From DATGFB01 sp032160545 (GTDB lineage Bacteria > Actinomycetota > Actinomycetes > Mycobacteriales > Jatrophihabitantaceae): a DNA stretch of 22,415 nucleotides. Position numbers and translations under genes: made by a program. The notes below the pieces were generated by a model. It searched no databases and was not told where the DNA came from. It worked only from the letters and a program-made list of their open reading frames with translations. Every line of letters starts with the position of its first letter. Position 1 is the first letter of the stretch. Location of the stretch: the NCBI GenBank assembly GCA_032160545.1, contig JAVHVN010000133.1:1-22415 (forward strand). The letters run 5' to 3'. Positions 13,952 through 21,544 of this stretch are shown in pieces.

Positions 13952-14954
13952 CGGAGACCTCCTGGCGTTGCAGCGGCCGCCGGGCGGCGTCGTCCAGACG
14001 GTCGGCACCGAGCAACCAGCACTCGGCGACCTGGGACCCGGACTCGAACAGCGGCGGGAAGACCTCGGCGCAGACGTGCATCGCGTGGGCGCACCGGGGA
14101 TGGAAGCGGCACGCGGTCGGCGGGCGGACAAGGTCGGGCGGTGCCCCGGGGATCGAGGTGAGCTCGCGGGTCGTGAGCGAGATCGTCGAGCTCAGCAGCG
14201 CCGCCGTGTACGGATGCCGGGGATCGGCGAACACCTCGCGCACCGGGCCCTGCTCGACGATGCGCCCGGCATACATCACGGCGACCCGGTCGCACGCCTC
14301 GGCGACGATCCCGAGATTGTGCGTGATCAGCAGGATCGCCGGTGCGTACCGCTGCCGGATGTCGGCGAGGATCTTGAGGATCTGCGCCTCGACGAGGACG
14401 TCCAGGGCTGTGGTCGGCTCGTCTGCGATGATGAATTTCGGCCGCAGCGCCAGCGCGAGCGCGATCATGATTCGCTGCCGCATGCCGCCGGAGAACTCGT
14501 GCGGATAGTTGCCGTAGCGGGTCGGCGGGATGCCGAGCGAGCGCAACGCGTCGAGGGCGCGGGTGCGGGCCTCGTCCTTCGACAGCGACGGCTCGTGCAC
14601 CTTGAGCACCTCGGTGAAGTGCTTGCTGATGCGCATCAGCGGGTCGAGGCGGGTCATCGGCTCCTGAAAGATCAGGCCCATCCCGGCGCCCCGTTCCCGC
14701 TCGCGCTCCTTGCGCGGCAGCGACAGCAGGTCGCGCCCGTCGAAGATGATCTCGCCGTCGACCGCCGCACCGCGCGGCAGCAGCCCCATCAGGCCGCGGC
14801 CGAGGGTCGACTTGCCGCATCCCGACTCGCCGACCAGGCCGAGCACCTCGCCGGGCCGCAGCGTGAAGCTCACGCCGTCGACGGCCTGCACCGGTGCGCC
14901 GGGGCCGGCGTACCAGACCCGCAGGTCGCGGACGTCGACGACCGGCGCGGTCAC
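13935..14954 (-). CDS. Dipeptide/oligopeptide ABC transporter ATP-binding protein (DppD/OppD-like)
   Basis: The first of two ATPases powering the peptide importer, 339 residues. Walker A is GESGCGKST (42-50), the Q-loop IFQEPM, the signature FSGGMRQR, Walker B FIIADEPTTALD and the H-loop ITHNLG. The C-terminal peptide-transporter domain carries four cysteines in C-x5-C-x6-C then C (ACRFHPRCAHAMHVC...AECW). The equivalent cysteines hold a [4Fe-4S] cluster in structurally studied DppD proteins, so cluster binding is likely. GTG at 14954 starts the gene with a GTGA overlap of the upstream permease stop. It is followed, with a 17-base overlap, by the DppF-like gene. Confidence 0.95.
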   Translation of the reverse strand: MTAPVVDVRDLRVWYAGPGAPVQAVDGVSFTLRPGEVLGLVGESGCGKSTLGRGLMGLLPRGAAVDGEIIFDGRDLLSLPRKERERERGAGMGLIFQEPMTRLDPLMRISKHFTEVLKVHEPSLSKDEARTRALDALRSLGIPPTRYGNYPHEFSGGMRQRIMIALALALRPKFIIADEPTTALDVLVEAQILKILADIRQRYAPAILLITHNLGIVAEACDRVAVMYAGRIVEQGPVREVFADPRHPYTAALLSSTISLTTRELTSIPGAPPDLVRPPTACRFHPRCAHAMHVCAEVFPPLFESGSQVAECWLLGADRLDDAARRPLQRQEVSVADEA

Positions 14955-15973
14955 GCGGCCTCTCCCGCGGTCTCGGACGGGCGCCTCGCGGGCAGCGTCA
15001 CCGGCGTGACCTTCGCGGTGCGCAGCAGCGGGTTCAGCACGTCGTTGAGGCTCTCGCCGACCAGCGTGACGCCGACGACCAGCAGGGCGATGGCGACGCC
15101 GGGATACACACCCGTCCACCAGATGCCGTTACTCGTGTCGGAGATCGCCTTCGCGAGGTCGTGGCCCCACTCGGCGCCTGCTGAGGGCTCGATGCCGTAG
15201 CCGAGGAAACCGAGGCCGGCGAGGGTGAGTATCGCGTCGCCCGCGTTGAGCGTGGCGATCACCGGCACGGTCTGCACGACGTTGCTGAAGATGTAGCGGG
15301 TCATGATCGCGACCGGCTTCGCGCCGAGCGTGCGTGCCGCCTCGACGTACGGCTCCTCGCGCGCGGCCACCGTCGCATTGCGTACGACCCGGAAGTACTG
15401 CGGCACGTATACGACTGTGATCGAGATGGCCGCCGAGAGAATGCCGCCGGCCGCGCTGCTCGACCCGCCGGCGATCGCGATCGAGACGATGATCGCGAGC
15501 AGCAGTGAGGGGAACGCGAACAGCGCGTCGGTGACGAGCACGAGCACGCGGTCGAGCCAGCCGCCCAGGTAGCCGGACAGGAGCCCGAGCGGTACACCGA
15601 CCACCACCGAGAAGAGCACCGCGAGGACGATGACCTCCATCGCCGTCTGCGCGCCGAACACGACTCGCGAGTACACGTCCTCGCCGCCCGAGGTCGTCCC
15701 CATCCAGTGCTGGGCCGACGGGGCGACGAGCCGGCCGAAGACCTTGCCGCCCTTGGTGCGATCGTCGTTGAACCCGTACGGCGCGATCGCGCTCGCGAAG
15801 ACGGCGACGACGGTGAAGAACAGCACGATCAATGCGCCCGCGACGAGCATCCCGCGCTGAAAGCCGGACGTCGCGCGGATCGCGTCGACCCCGGGGATCC
15901 GGCTGTGCCGGCGACCCGCCGGTAGTGCGGCTGCCGCCTCGGCACCCTCGAGCTCAGGGAGGTTGATGCTCAC
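14951..15973 (-). CDS. Dipeptide/oligopeptide ABC transporter permease (DppC/OppC-like)
   Basis: The second membrane subunit, 340 residues. A first transmembrane helix (GMLVAGALIVLFFTVVAVFAS) is followed by a periplasmic segment, then the five-helix binding-protein-dependent transport core. The EAA loop that contacts the ATPase is visible in YVEAARTLGAKPVAIM. HWMGTTSGGEDVYSRVVFGA is a hallmark of DppC-type permeases. GTG at 15973 is the start, two bases past the stop of the first permease, with GAGG 8 bases upstream. It ends in a GTGA overlap with the DppD-like gene. Confidence 0.94.
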   Translation of the reverse strand: MSINLPELEGAEAAAALPAGRRHSRIPGVDAIRATSGFQRGMLVAGALIVLFFTVVAVFASAIAPYGFNDDRTKGGKVFGRLVAPSAQHWMGTTSGGEDVYSRVVFGAQTAMEVIVLAVLFSVVVGVPLGLLSGYLGGWLDRVLVLVTDALFAFPSLLLAIIVSIAIAGGSSSAAGGILSAAISITVVYVPQYFRVVRNATVAAREEPYVEAARTLGAKPVAIMTRYIFSNVVQTVPVIATLNAGDAILTLAGLGFLGYGIEPSAGAEWGHDLAKAISDTSNGIWWTGVYPGVAIALLVVGVTLVGESLNDVLNPLLRTAKVTPVTLPARRPSETAGEAA

Positions 15974-15975
15974 GA

Positions 15976-17019
15976 CTAGTACCTCACTCGCGGGTCGACG
16001 ACCGCGGCGACGACGTCTATCAGGAAGCTGATGAGCGAGACGATCACGGCGGTCGCGGTGACGATGCCCTGCACGGCGACGTAGTCCTGGCGGCCGAGGT
16101 AATAGGCGAGCTTGTAGCCGATGCCCTGCCATTCGAAGGTCGTCTCGGTGAGCACCGCGCCGGCGAGCAGCGAGGCCACCTGCAGTCCCATGACCGTGAC
16201 GACGGGAATCAATGCGTTGCGGAAGGCGTGTTTGCGCACGACCCGCCGCTCGGGGACCCCACGGGCCCGGGCCGCCTCGACGTAGTCCGAACGCAGCGTC
16301 TGCAGCAGGTTCACCCGCACCAGCCGCAGGAACACCCCCGCCACCAGCAGGCCGAGGGTCACCGCCGGCAGCACCGTGTGCCGAAGCACGTCCCAGACGT
16401 CGCTGAGGTTCCCGTACTGGATCGCGTTGATGATGTAGATGTGCGTGTTCGGCGCGACGTTGTTGATGTCGAGGTCGACGTTCGGGCTGGCCCGGCCCGA
16501 CGAGTAGAACCAGCCGAGCTTCGTCGCGAACAGCAGCTTGAGCAGCAGGCCGAGGAAGAACACCGGCACGGCGTACGCCAGCACGGCGAACAGCCGCAGG
16601 CCCACATCGGGCAGCTTGTCGCGGTGGCGGGCGGCGACGCGGCCGAGTGGCACGCCGACGGTCAGCGCCACCAGCAGTGCCCAGAACGTGAGTTCGAGCG
16701 TCGCCGCGCCGTTGACGATCAGGATGTGGCTGATCGGCGTGGAGTCGGTGAGCGAGCGGCCGAAGTCGCCGCGCACGACACCGCCGAGGTAGCTGAGGTA
16801 CTGGGTGAGCAGCGGCTTGTCGAGACCGGCCGAGTGCCGGCGTACCGCGATCTCGGCGGGCGACAGCCGGCCACCGAAGGCCGATTGGATCGGGTCGCCG
16901 ACGACGCGAAGAACGAAGAAGACCAGCGTGACCAGGATCCACACCATCGGGATCACCAGCAGCAGCCGGGTGACCAGATAGGTGCGCAACGAGCTGGACG
17001 AACTGGTGGCGGTGGCCAC
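15976..17019 (-). CDS. Dipeptide/oligopeptide ABC transporter permease (DppB/OppB-like)
   Basis: The first membrane subunit of the importer, 347 residues with six predicted helices. Typical DppB features are the N-terminal helix (YLVTRLLLVIPMVWILVTLV), GLDKPLLTQYLSYLGGVVRGDFG, and the EAA loop DYVEAARARGVPERRVV. The insert between helices after YSSGRASPNVDLDINN is longer than in E. coli DppB, a feature of the actinobacterial proteins with an extended extracellular loop. GTG at 17019 is the start, with AGGAGG 8 bases upstream. A strong inverted repeat lies in the 135-base gap between it and the binding-protein gene. Confidence 0.94.
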   Translation of the reverse strand: MATATSSSSSLRTYLVTRLLLVIPMVWILVTLVFFVLRVVGDPIQSAFGGRLSPAEIAVRRHSAGLDKPLLTQYLSYLGGVVRGDFGRSLTDSTPISHILIVNGAATLELTFWALLVALTVGVPLGRVAARHRDKLPDVGLRLFAVLAYAVPVFFLGLLLKLLFATKLGWFYSSGRASPNVDLDINNVAPNTHIYIINAIQYGNLSDVWDVLRHTVLPAVTLGLLVAGVFLRLVRVNLLQTLRSDYVEAARARGVPERRVVRKHAFRNALIPVVTVMGLQVASLLAGAVLTETTFEWQGIGYKLAYYLGRQDYVAVQGIVTATAVIVSLISFLIDVVAAVVDPRVRY

Positions 17020-17097
17020 TGGCCGGGCCTCCTCTCACGTCAGAAGCGGCACGCTACGCCACGGGGATCGCCGGTGGCGGGGTGTCGCGACGCGCAG

Positions 17098-17135
17098 CGC
17101 CGGGCGGCTCGCGTGGATCGGCGCGCCGCCCGGCG
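17098..17135 (-). other. Intra-operon stem-loop between binding protein and permease genes
   Basis: CGCCGGGCGGC (17098-17108) and GCCGCCCGGCG (17125-17135) form a perfect 11-bp GC stem around a 16-nt loop. It lies in the only sizeable gap of the transporter operon, 20 bases after the binding-protein stop. There is no T-run. Such structures commonly protect the binding-protein mRNA or reduce read-through so that binding protein is made in excess over membrane subunits. Confidence 0.6.
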
Positions 17136-17154
17136 TCGGCCGGTCAGGTGGGGG

Positions 17155-18789
17155 TCAGCTCTTGCTGACCATCCACATCCGGAACTGGTACGTCGCGTCC
17201 AGCGTCTCCTGCATGCCGCTGACCTTCGTCCCGGTCACTGCCACCTGCTTGCCCGAGAGCAGCGGGATGTACGGCAGTTCACCGGTCGCCAGCTTCTGCT
17301 GGATCTGCGACAGCGCATCGGTACGCGCCGACCCGGTCTTGGTCTCCTCCGTCGTGAGCAGCGGCAGGACCCCGTCCTTGTCGCAGGGACGGTTCGCGGC
17401 GCCCGGGTCGCAGTAGTGGGCGTGCACGAAGTTGTTCTCCGCCATGAAGTTCAGCAGGTAGTTGTCCGCGTCCACGAAGTCCGGGAACCAGCCGAGCTGG
17501 TACACCGAGTACGTGTCCTTGACCCGCTCCTTGTTGTAGGTCGTCCACGCGGTGCCCTTGAGGTTCACCTTGAACAAGCCGGTGGTCTCGAGCTGGCGCT
17601 TGATCTGGTTCCACTCGTCGGCCGACGTCGGACCGTAGTGGTCGGTCGTGTAGTCGATGTTGAGGTTGACCGGAGTGGTGACCCCGGCAGCCTGCAGGGC
17701 GGACTGTGCCTTGGCCTTGTCCGGCGCAGTGCCGAACTTGTCCTTGAACGGCTCGGTGGCGCCGTTGATGCCCTGCGGGACCATCGAGTACGCGGGCTCG
17801 TAGGTGCCCTTGTAGATGTTCGTCGACAGGTCACTGCGGTCGACCGAGTACGCGATCGCCTGGCGGATCGCAAGCTTCTGCGCGTCGGTGTTGCCGGGCA
17901 TGGTCTTGAGGTTGAACACCACGTAGCGCAGGGCACCACCAGCCCCGGTGAGGACCTTGACCTTGCTGTCCTTGCTCAGGTTGTCGATGTCGGTCGGGGC
18001 CAGGCTGCGCCATGCGATGTCGATGACGCCACTCTGGATGTCCAGCTTCTCGTTGGTCGCCTCGGTGTAGTACTTCAGCGTGATGTTGGGCGTCTTCGGC
18101 TTGTTCGGCCCGGTGTAGTTGGGGTTGGCCTTCAGCTGCACCAGTGAGTTCTTCTGGTACGTGCCGAGCATGTACGGCCCCGACCCGATGGCTTTCTCGT
18201 CGGACAGCAGCTTGTCGGCGGGGAAGACCTTGGAGTCGACGATCGGCCCGGCGCTGGTACCCAGGACGAACGGCCAGGTCTGGTCGTCGGCATGCTTCAG
18301 GGTGAAGACGACGGTCTTCGGATCGCTCGCCTTGACGCTGGCCATGTTGCTGATCAGCGAGGCGGGCCCGTTCGGGTCGTTGATCGTGTTGATGCGGTTG
18401 TAGGAGAAAGCGACGTCCGCAGCCGTCAGCGGGTCGCCGTTGGAGAACTTCTGCCCGTCCTTGATCGTGCAGGTGTACTGGGTCGGCGTGGAGAAGTCGC
18501 ACTTCTCGGCCGCGTCCGGCTCGGGCGTCGTCTTGCCGGCCGGGACGTTCATCAGGAACTGGTACACGTTCGTCTCGAGCAGCAGCGACCCGAAGTCGTA
18601 GGACCCCGCCGGGTCGACGGCGACGGTCTGGTCGGTCGTGCCGATGGTGAGCGATGAGCTGGTCGCGCCCCCGGTGCTGCTCTGGGACGAACCGTTGCCG
18701 GAATTCTTGGCCGAGCCACATGCGGCGAGGCCGATCGTGGTCAGCACTGCCGCGCCGAGCGCGATCGCCTTGGTTCTACGTGATGTCAC
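17155..18789 (-). CDS. Peptide-binding lipoprotein, SBP family 5 (DppA/OppA-like)
   Basis: The extracellular solute-binding protein that captures peptides (or a related ligand) for the downstream permeases. 544 residues including a lipoprotein signal: basic start (SRRTK), hydrophobic stretch, and lipobox LAAC with Cys24 as the lipidated residue, then a Ser/Gly/Asn-rich linker. The family 5 fold is recognisable through FSNGDPLTAADVAFSYNR, IRQAIAYSVDRSDL and the C-terminal part ending near a CDPGAANRPCD segment with two cysteines that may form a disulfide. GTG at 18789 is the start with the strong GGAAGGGAG 6 bases upstream. TAGGCT (18825-18820) is a likely -10, leaving a leader of about 25 bases, so unlike many neighbours this gene has a conventional leader. 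It heads the operon. Ligand specificity cannot be read. Confidence 0.94.
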   Translation of the reverse strand: MTSRRTKAIALGAAVLTTIGLAACGSAKNSGNGSSQSSTGGATSSSLTIGTTDQTVAVDPAGSYDFGSLLLETNVYQFLMNVPAGKTTPEPDAAEKCDFSTPTQYTCTIKDGQKFSNGDPLTAADVAFSYNRINTINDPNGPASLISNMASVKASDPKTVVFTLKHADDQTWPFVLGTSAGPIVDSKVFPADKLLSDEKAIGSGPYMLGTYQKNSLVQLKANPNYTGPNKPKTPNITLKYYTEATNEKLDIQSGVIDIAWRSLAPTDIDNLSKDSKVKVLTGAGGALRYVVFNLKTMPGNTDAQKLAIRQAIAYSVDRSDLSTNIYKGTYEPAYSMVPQGINGATEPFKDKFGTAPDKAKAQSALQAAGVTTPVNLNIDYTTDHYGPTSADEWNQIKRQLETTGLFKVNLKGTAWTTYNKERVKDTYSVYQLGWFPDFVDADNYLLNFMAENNFVHAHYCDPGAANRPCDKDGVLPLLTTEETKTGSARTDALSQIQQKLATGELPYIPLLSGKQVAVTGTKVSGMQETLDATYQFRMWMVSKS

Positions 18790-18819
18790 GCCGTGCTCCC
18801 TTCCTCACAGAGGGGCCCG

Positions 18820-18825
18820 AGCCTA
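18820..18825 (-). promoter_or_regulatory. -10 element TAGGCT of the peptide transporter operon
   Basis: TAGGCT on the minus strand lies 30 bases upstream of the binding-protein GTG, with a strong Shine-Dalgarno between them. It is the same hexamer used, in leaderless position, at the GroES-like and pheA genes. No good -35 match is visible. Confidence 0.4.
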
Positions 18826-18951
18826 GCCACAGGAATCTGCTCCCGTCCCCCGTTGCTGCCATACCGTCACCGACCTGTTGCACGCGGTGCGAACGTCGTA
18901 CGAAATCGGGCACCGTCCGGCATCGACGACGACCGACTCCGCGAGCCGGGT

Positions 18952-18966
18952 CGGGCCTGCGGCCCG
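18952..18966. promoter_or_regulatory. Inverted repeat CGGGCC-TGC-GGCCCG, candidate operator
   Basis: A perfect 6-bp inverted repeat with a 3-base spacer sits immediately upstream of the -10 of the GroES-like gene, roughly -33 to -19 from its putative transcription start. It is placed where a repressor could block the promoter. GC-rich sequence makes such repeats less surprising. It is not a CIRCE element. Confidence 0.3.
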
Positions 18967-18971
18967 GGCCG

Positions 18972-18977
18972 TAGGCT
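18972..18977 (+). promoter_or_regulatory. -10 element TAGGCT for GroES-like gene
   Basis: TAGGCT ends 7 bases before the GTG at 18985; no Shine-Dalgarno intervenes. The block CGTAGGCT followed by 7 bases and GTGAC recurs at pheA. Confidence 0.5.
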
Positions 18978-18984
18978 CGACGCC

Positions 18985-19302
18985 GTGACCGACCGGCTGC
19001 CGATCAAGATGCTGCATGACCGGGTGCTCGTGCGTGAGCCTCGTGACGACGGTGAGCGGCGATCGTCCGGTGGCATCCTCATCCCGGCCACGGCGCAGGT
19101 GAGCAAGCGGCTGATGTGGGCCGAGGTGCTCGCGGTCGGCAACCACGTCCGCGCGGTCGTCCCCGGTGATCGGGTGCTGTTCTCGCCGGACGACCGTTTC
19201 GAGGTCGAGATCACCGGCGAGCCCTACCTACTGCTGCGCGAGCGGGATCTGCACGCCGTCGCCGCCGAACGCAACGACGCCAATACCGGGTTGTATCTCT
19301 GA
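18985..19302 (+). CDS. GroES-like (Cpn10 family) protein
   Basis: A 105-residue Cpn10-family protein, divergent from the canonical GroES. IKMLHDRVLV (7-16) matches the first strand, SSGGILIPATAQ (27-38) the mobile-loop exit with the hydrophobic tripeptide that touches GroEL, and AEVLAVG, PGDRVLFSP and YLLLRERDLHAV the remaining strands. The roof hairpin looks short. No groEL gene lies beside it, so it is probably a paralogue, perhaps with a partner chaperonin elsewhere or a separate function. GTG at 18985 is chosen from the TAGGCT 7 bases upstream; the frame continues upstream without family similarity. It is a single-gene unit between the divergent transporter operon and the convergent pheA, with 7 bases between the stop codons. 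Confidence 0.85.
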   Translation: MTDRLPIKMLHDRVLVREPRDDGERRSSGGILIPATAQVSKRLMWAEVLAVGNHVRAVVPGDRVLFSPDDRFEVEITGEPYLLLRERDLHAVAAERNDANTGLYL

Positions 19303-19309
19303 TCGCGCG

Positions 19310-20233
19310 TCAGCTCTGCCCGGACGTCCGCACCCGCTCGAGCCAGCCGCGCGCGTCGACGAAGTCGCCGTCGGCGCGCCCCGTGGGCACCGGTCCGAGC
19401 ACGCCGTCGCGGCGTGGATACGAGCCGAGGTAGCGGACGTCGCCACACACCCGGTGCAGCGCGGCGACCGCGTCGCCGACCCGCTCGTCGGCGATGTGGC
19501 CCTCGCAGTCGATCGAGAAGCAGTACTGGCCGATGCGCCCCTTGGTGGGGCGCGACTCGATGCGGGTCAGGTTGACCGCCCGCGCGGCGAACTCGGTGAG
19601 GATCTCGAGCAGGGCGCCGGCGTGATCCTCGCGCAGGTACGCGACGAGCGACGTGCGGTCGTTGCCGGACGGCGGCGGTGGCGGCGCGGGCCGGGTGAGC
19701 AGGACGAAGCGGGTGACGGCTCCGGCCATGTCGGCGATGTCGTGCGCCAGGGTGTCGAGGCCGTACAGCTCACCTGCCACCGGCGCGCCGACGGCGGCGT
19801 CGTACTCCCCCGCGGCGACCGCCTGGACCGCGCCGGCCGTCGACCCGACGAGCGCGACACTCGCGTTCGGGACGTGCGCCATCAGCCAGCGGCGTACTTG
19901 CGCCTCGGCGTGCGGATGGGTCGCCACCGAGCGGATCCCGTCGACCGTGCTGCCGGCACGTCCCATCAGGTCGAACGCCACCCGCAGGTAGACCTCGTCG
20001 GAGATGACGAGCGGCGCGCCGTTGGCGAGCTCGTCGAGCGTGGCCGGCACGGCGCCCTCGACGGAGTTCTCGAGCGGGACGAGAGCGCCGTCCGCCTCAC
20101 CGGCGCGGACCGCATCGATCGCAAGGGTCACGTTGGCCATCGGCACCGGCCGCGCGTCGTCGGCGCCGGGCAGCAGGCGCAGCGCCGCGTGGGCGAAGGT
20201 CCCTTCGGGTCCGAGGAACGCCAGAGTCGTCAC
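19310..20233 (-). CDS. pheA: Prephenate dehydratase
   Basis: Converts prephenate to phenylpyruvate in phenylalanine biosynthesis. 307 residues, the stand-alone (monofunctional) form with no chorismate mutase domain. The catalytic domain begins LAFLGPEGTFAH and contains VPLENSVEGAV (52-62) and the catalytic Thr174-Arg175-Phe176 motif. A Pro-rich linker (182-188) leads to a C-terminal ACT domain with the phenylalanine-binding ESRP (226-229), implying feedback inhibition by phenylalanine. GTG at 20233 is the start: TAGGCT lies 7 bases upstream and CTGACC 17 bases before that, a good promoter with no room for a leader. It sits after the DUF4446 gene and near a HisC-type aminotransferase that could carry out the last step. 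Confidence 0.96.
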   Translation of the reverse strand: MTTLAFLGPEGTFAHAALRLLPGADDARPVPMANVTLAIDAVRAGEADGALVPLENSVEGAVPATLDELANGAPLVISDEVYLRVAFDLMGRAGSTVDGIRSVATHPHAEAQVRRWLMAHVPNASVALVGSTAGAVQAVAAGEYDAAVGAPVAGELYGLDTLAHDIADMAGAVTRFVLLTRPAPPPPPSGNDRTSLVAYLREDHAGALLEILTEFAARAVNLTRIESRPTKGRIGQYCFSIDCEGHIADERVGDAVAALHRVCGDVRYLGSYPRRDGVLGPVPTGRADGDFVDARGWLERVRTSGQS

Positions 20234-20240
20234 GGCGCGA

Positions 20241-20269
20241 AGCCTACGGTCGCCCGCGGCGGCGGTCAG
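20241..20269 (-). promoter_or_regulatory. pheA promoter, CTGACC-17 bp-TAGGCT
   Basis: On the minus strand the -35-like CTGACC (20269-20264), a 17-bp spacer and the -10 TAGGCT (20246-20241) are followed by 7 bases and the pheA GTG. It is the best-formed promoter in the window. The -35 overlaps the stop codon of the DUF4446 gene. Confidence 0.55.
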
Positions 20270-20841
20270 CCGGCTTTGCGCTGGAGGATCCCGGCGCGAC
20301 GCTCGTTCATCGCCGACGCCACCGCCTGCTGCTCCTCGGGCGAGAGCTCGTGCTCGCCGCGGCCGCCGGCGACACCCTTCGCGTACACCCGGGTGTCGCT
20401 GCGGCCGGCGATGGCGCTGATCACGACGCCGTCGGAACCGCGGTCCAGCAACGCCAGCGAGAACGACATCCGCCCGGACATGTCGGAGAACGCGTCGTAG
20501 CGGACGAGTGCGATGTTGCGGAGTGCGCCGACCTCGTCGTCCGACGGTCGTACGGCTGCGACCGCCGCCGCGACGGCGGCCGAGTTCGCGGACTCTGCCT
20601 CGGCCCAGCGCTGCTCGACCCACGCGCGCAGGTCGGCGACCTGCTCCCCGAGCAGCGCGGTCTCGGTGGCCTGCCGTTCGGTCGCATCGGCGAGGGAGCG
20701 CACCGTGCCGTCCGCACTGGTTGTGCGCGCGAGGACGGCCGTGGAGCGGCGCACCTTGGCGAGGGTGCGCAGCGCGAAATACGCGCCTACGAGGGCGACG
20801 TATGCAAGGACCATCGCGAAGACGGCGACGTATGTGGACAT
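20266..20841 (-). CDS. DUF4446 family membrane-anchored protein
   Basis: A 191-residue protein of unknown function. One N-terminal transmembrane helix (about residues 4-25, AVFAMVLAYVALVGAYFAL) is followed by a basic segment (KVRRS), an Ala/Glu-rich probable coiled coil (about 45-95), and the conserved DUF4446 block ALRNIALVRYDAFSDMSGRMSFSLALLD. The domain then continues through RSDTRVYAKGV and the helix LSPEEQQAVASAM to a basic C-terminus. The bulk is expected in the cytoplasm. ATG at 20841 is the start; TAGCCT lies 8 bases upstream. It is divergent from the GDT1-type transporter (about 60 bases between starts) and 32 bases upstream of pheA. Confidence 0.88.
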   Translation of the reverse strand: MSTYVAVFAMVLAYVALVGAYFALRTLAKVRRSTAVLARTTSADGTVRSLADATERQATETALLGEQVADLRAWVEQRWAEAESANSAAVAAAVAAVRPSDDEVGALRNIALVRYDAFSDMSGRMSFSLALLDRGSDGVVISAIAGRSDTRVYAKGVAGGRGEHELSPEEQQAVASAMNERRAGILQRKAG

Positions 20842-20888
20842 CGTCACTGAGGCTAGAGCCGGTGGACGCCCGCGCGTGGGCGACACGG

Positions 20889-20894
20889 CAGGAT
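20889..20894 (+). promoter_or_regulatory. -10-like CAGGAT before GDT1-type transporter
   Basis: CAGGAT ends 7 bases before the ATG at 20902 and would exclude the earlier ATG at 20893. The match is weak; it is listed because the spacing repeats that of other genes here. Confidence 0.25.
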
Positions 20895-20901
20895 GAGCGC
20901 G

Positions 20902-21501
20902 ATGGACTTCCTGGTCTCCGCAGCGATCGCCTTCGGCGTGATCCTGCTCGTCGAGCTGCCGGACAAGACCCTTGTCGCCACGCTCGTCCTCTCGACGCGG
21001 TACCGCCCCCGCCCGGTGCTGCTCGGCGTGGCCATGGCCTTCGCGGTCCAGTGCGTCATCGCGACAGCCGCCGGCGGCGTGATCACGCTGCTGCCAAGGC
21101 GTGCGGTCGAGGCGGCGGTGGCGGTCCTCTTCGCGATCGGAGCCGTACTGCTGATCCGGGAGTCGTTGGGGGACGACGATGACGTAGCGCTGGCCGAGGC
21201 GCGTGAGGCCGCCCCGTTCGGGCGCATCGTGGCGACGTCGTTCGGCGTGCTGTTCGCGGCCGAATGGGGTGACGCCAGCCAGATCGCCACGGCGGGCCTG
21301 GTCGCCCGGCACCACGGTCTGTACCACGCGGTGGCCACCGGCGTCGGCGCGTGGCTCGCGTTGGTCGTCGTTGCGGTCCTGGCCGCCTCGATCGGCAAGG
21401 CCCTGGTGCGGCGGGTCCCGCTCCGCCTCGTTCACCGGGCCGCCGGGGCGCTGTTCGCCGCCTTCGCCGCGGTGGCGGCGGTCACCGCGGCGACGTCCTA
21501 G
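20902..21501 (+). CDS. GDT1/TMEM165 (UPF0016) family cation transporter
   Basis: A six-helix inner-membrane protein of about 199 residues with the duplicated three-helix design of the UPF0016 family, whose characterised members move Mn2+ (bacterial exporters such as MneA) or Ca2+/Mn2+ in exchange for protons. Each half carries the acidic signature in its first helix: VELPDKTLVAT in the first and AEWGDASQIAT in the second. The first departs from E-x-G-D-(KR)-T by having Pro for Gly. The halves are joined by an acidic cytoplasmic loop (GDDDD). Mn2+ efflux is the likeliest role. The start may be 20902 or the ATG at 20893 three codons earlier. The HisC-type gene follows in the same direction after about 40 bases. 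Confidence 0.88.
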   Translation: MDFLVSAAIAFGVILLVELPDKTLVATLVLSTRYRPRPVLLGVAMAFAVQCVIATAAGGVITLLPRRAVEAAVAVLFAIGAVLLIRESLGDDDDVALAEAREAAPFGRIVATSFGVLFAAEWGDASQIATAGLVARHHGLYHAVATGVGAWLALVVVAVLAASIGKALVRRVPLRLVHRAAGALFAAFAAVAAVTAATS

Positions 21502-21520
21502 GCAGGCTGCGCAGCGGCGC

Positions 21521-21534
21521 GTCGCGCGCGCGAC
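21521..21534. repeat. 14-bp CG palindrome upstream of the aminotransferase gene
   Basis: GTCGCGCGCGCGAC is a perfect palindrome that runs into the -10-like GACAAT of the next gene. It could be an operator or a short terminator for the preceding transporter, but alternating CG runs arise easily in this composition. Confidence 0.25.
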
Positions 21535-21537
21535 AAT
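21532..21537 (+). promoter_or_regulatory. -10-like GACAAT before the aminotransferase gene
   Basis: GACAAT ends 7 bases before the GTG at 21545. If used, it excludes the ATG at 21536, which overlaps the hexamer. Confidence 0.3.
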
Positions 21538-21544
21538 GACCGCT

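Noticed and set aside
16228..18147. 639-residue plus-strand open frame opposite the transporter genes
   Set aside because: Long only because stop codons are rare in GC-rich antisense DNA; His/Arg/Val-rich with no motif.
21521..21534. CG palindrome as an operator for the HisC-type gene
   Set aside because: Alternating CG sequence is palindromic by nature, so it is listed only as a low-confidence repeat.
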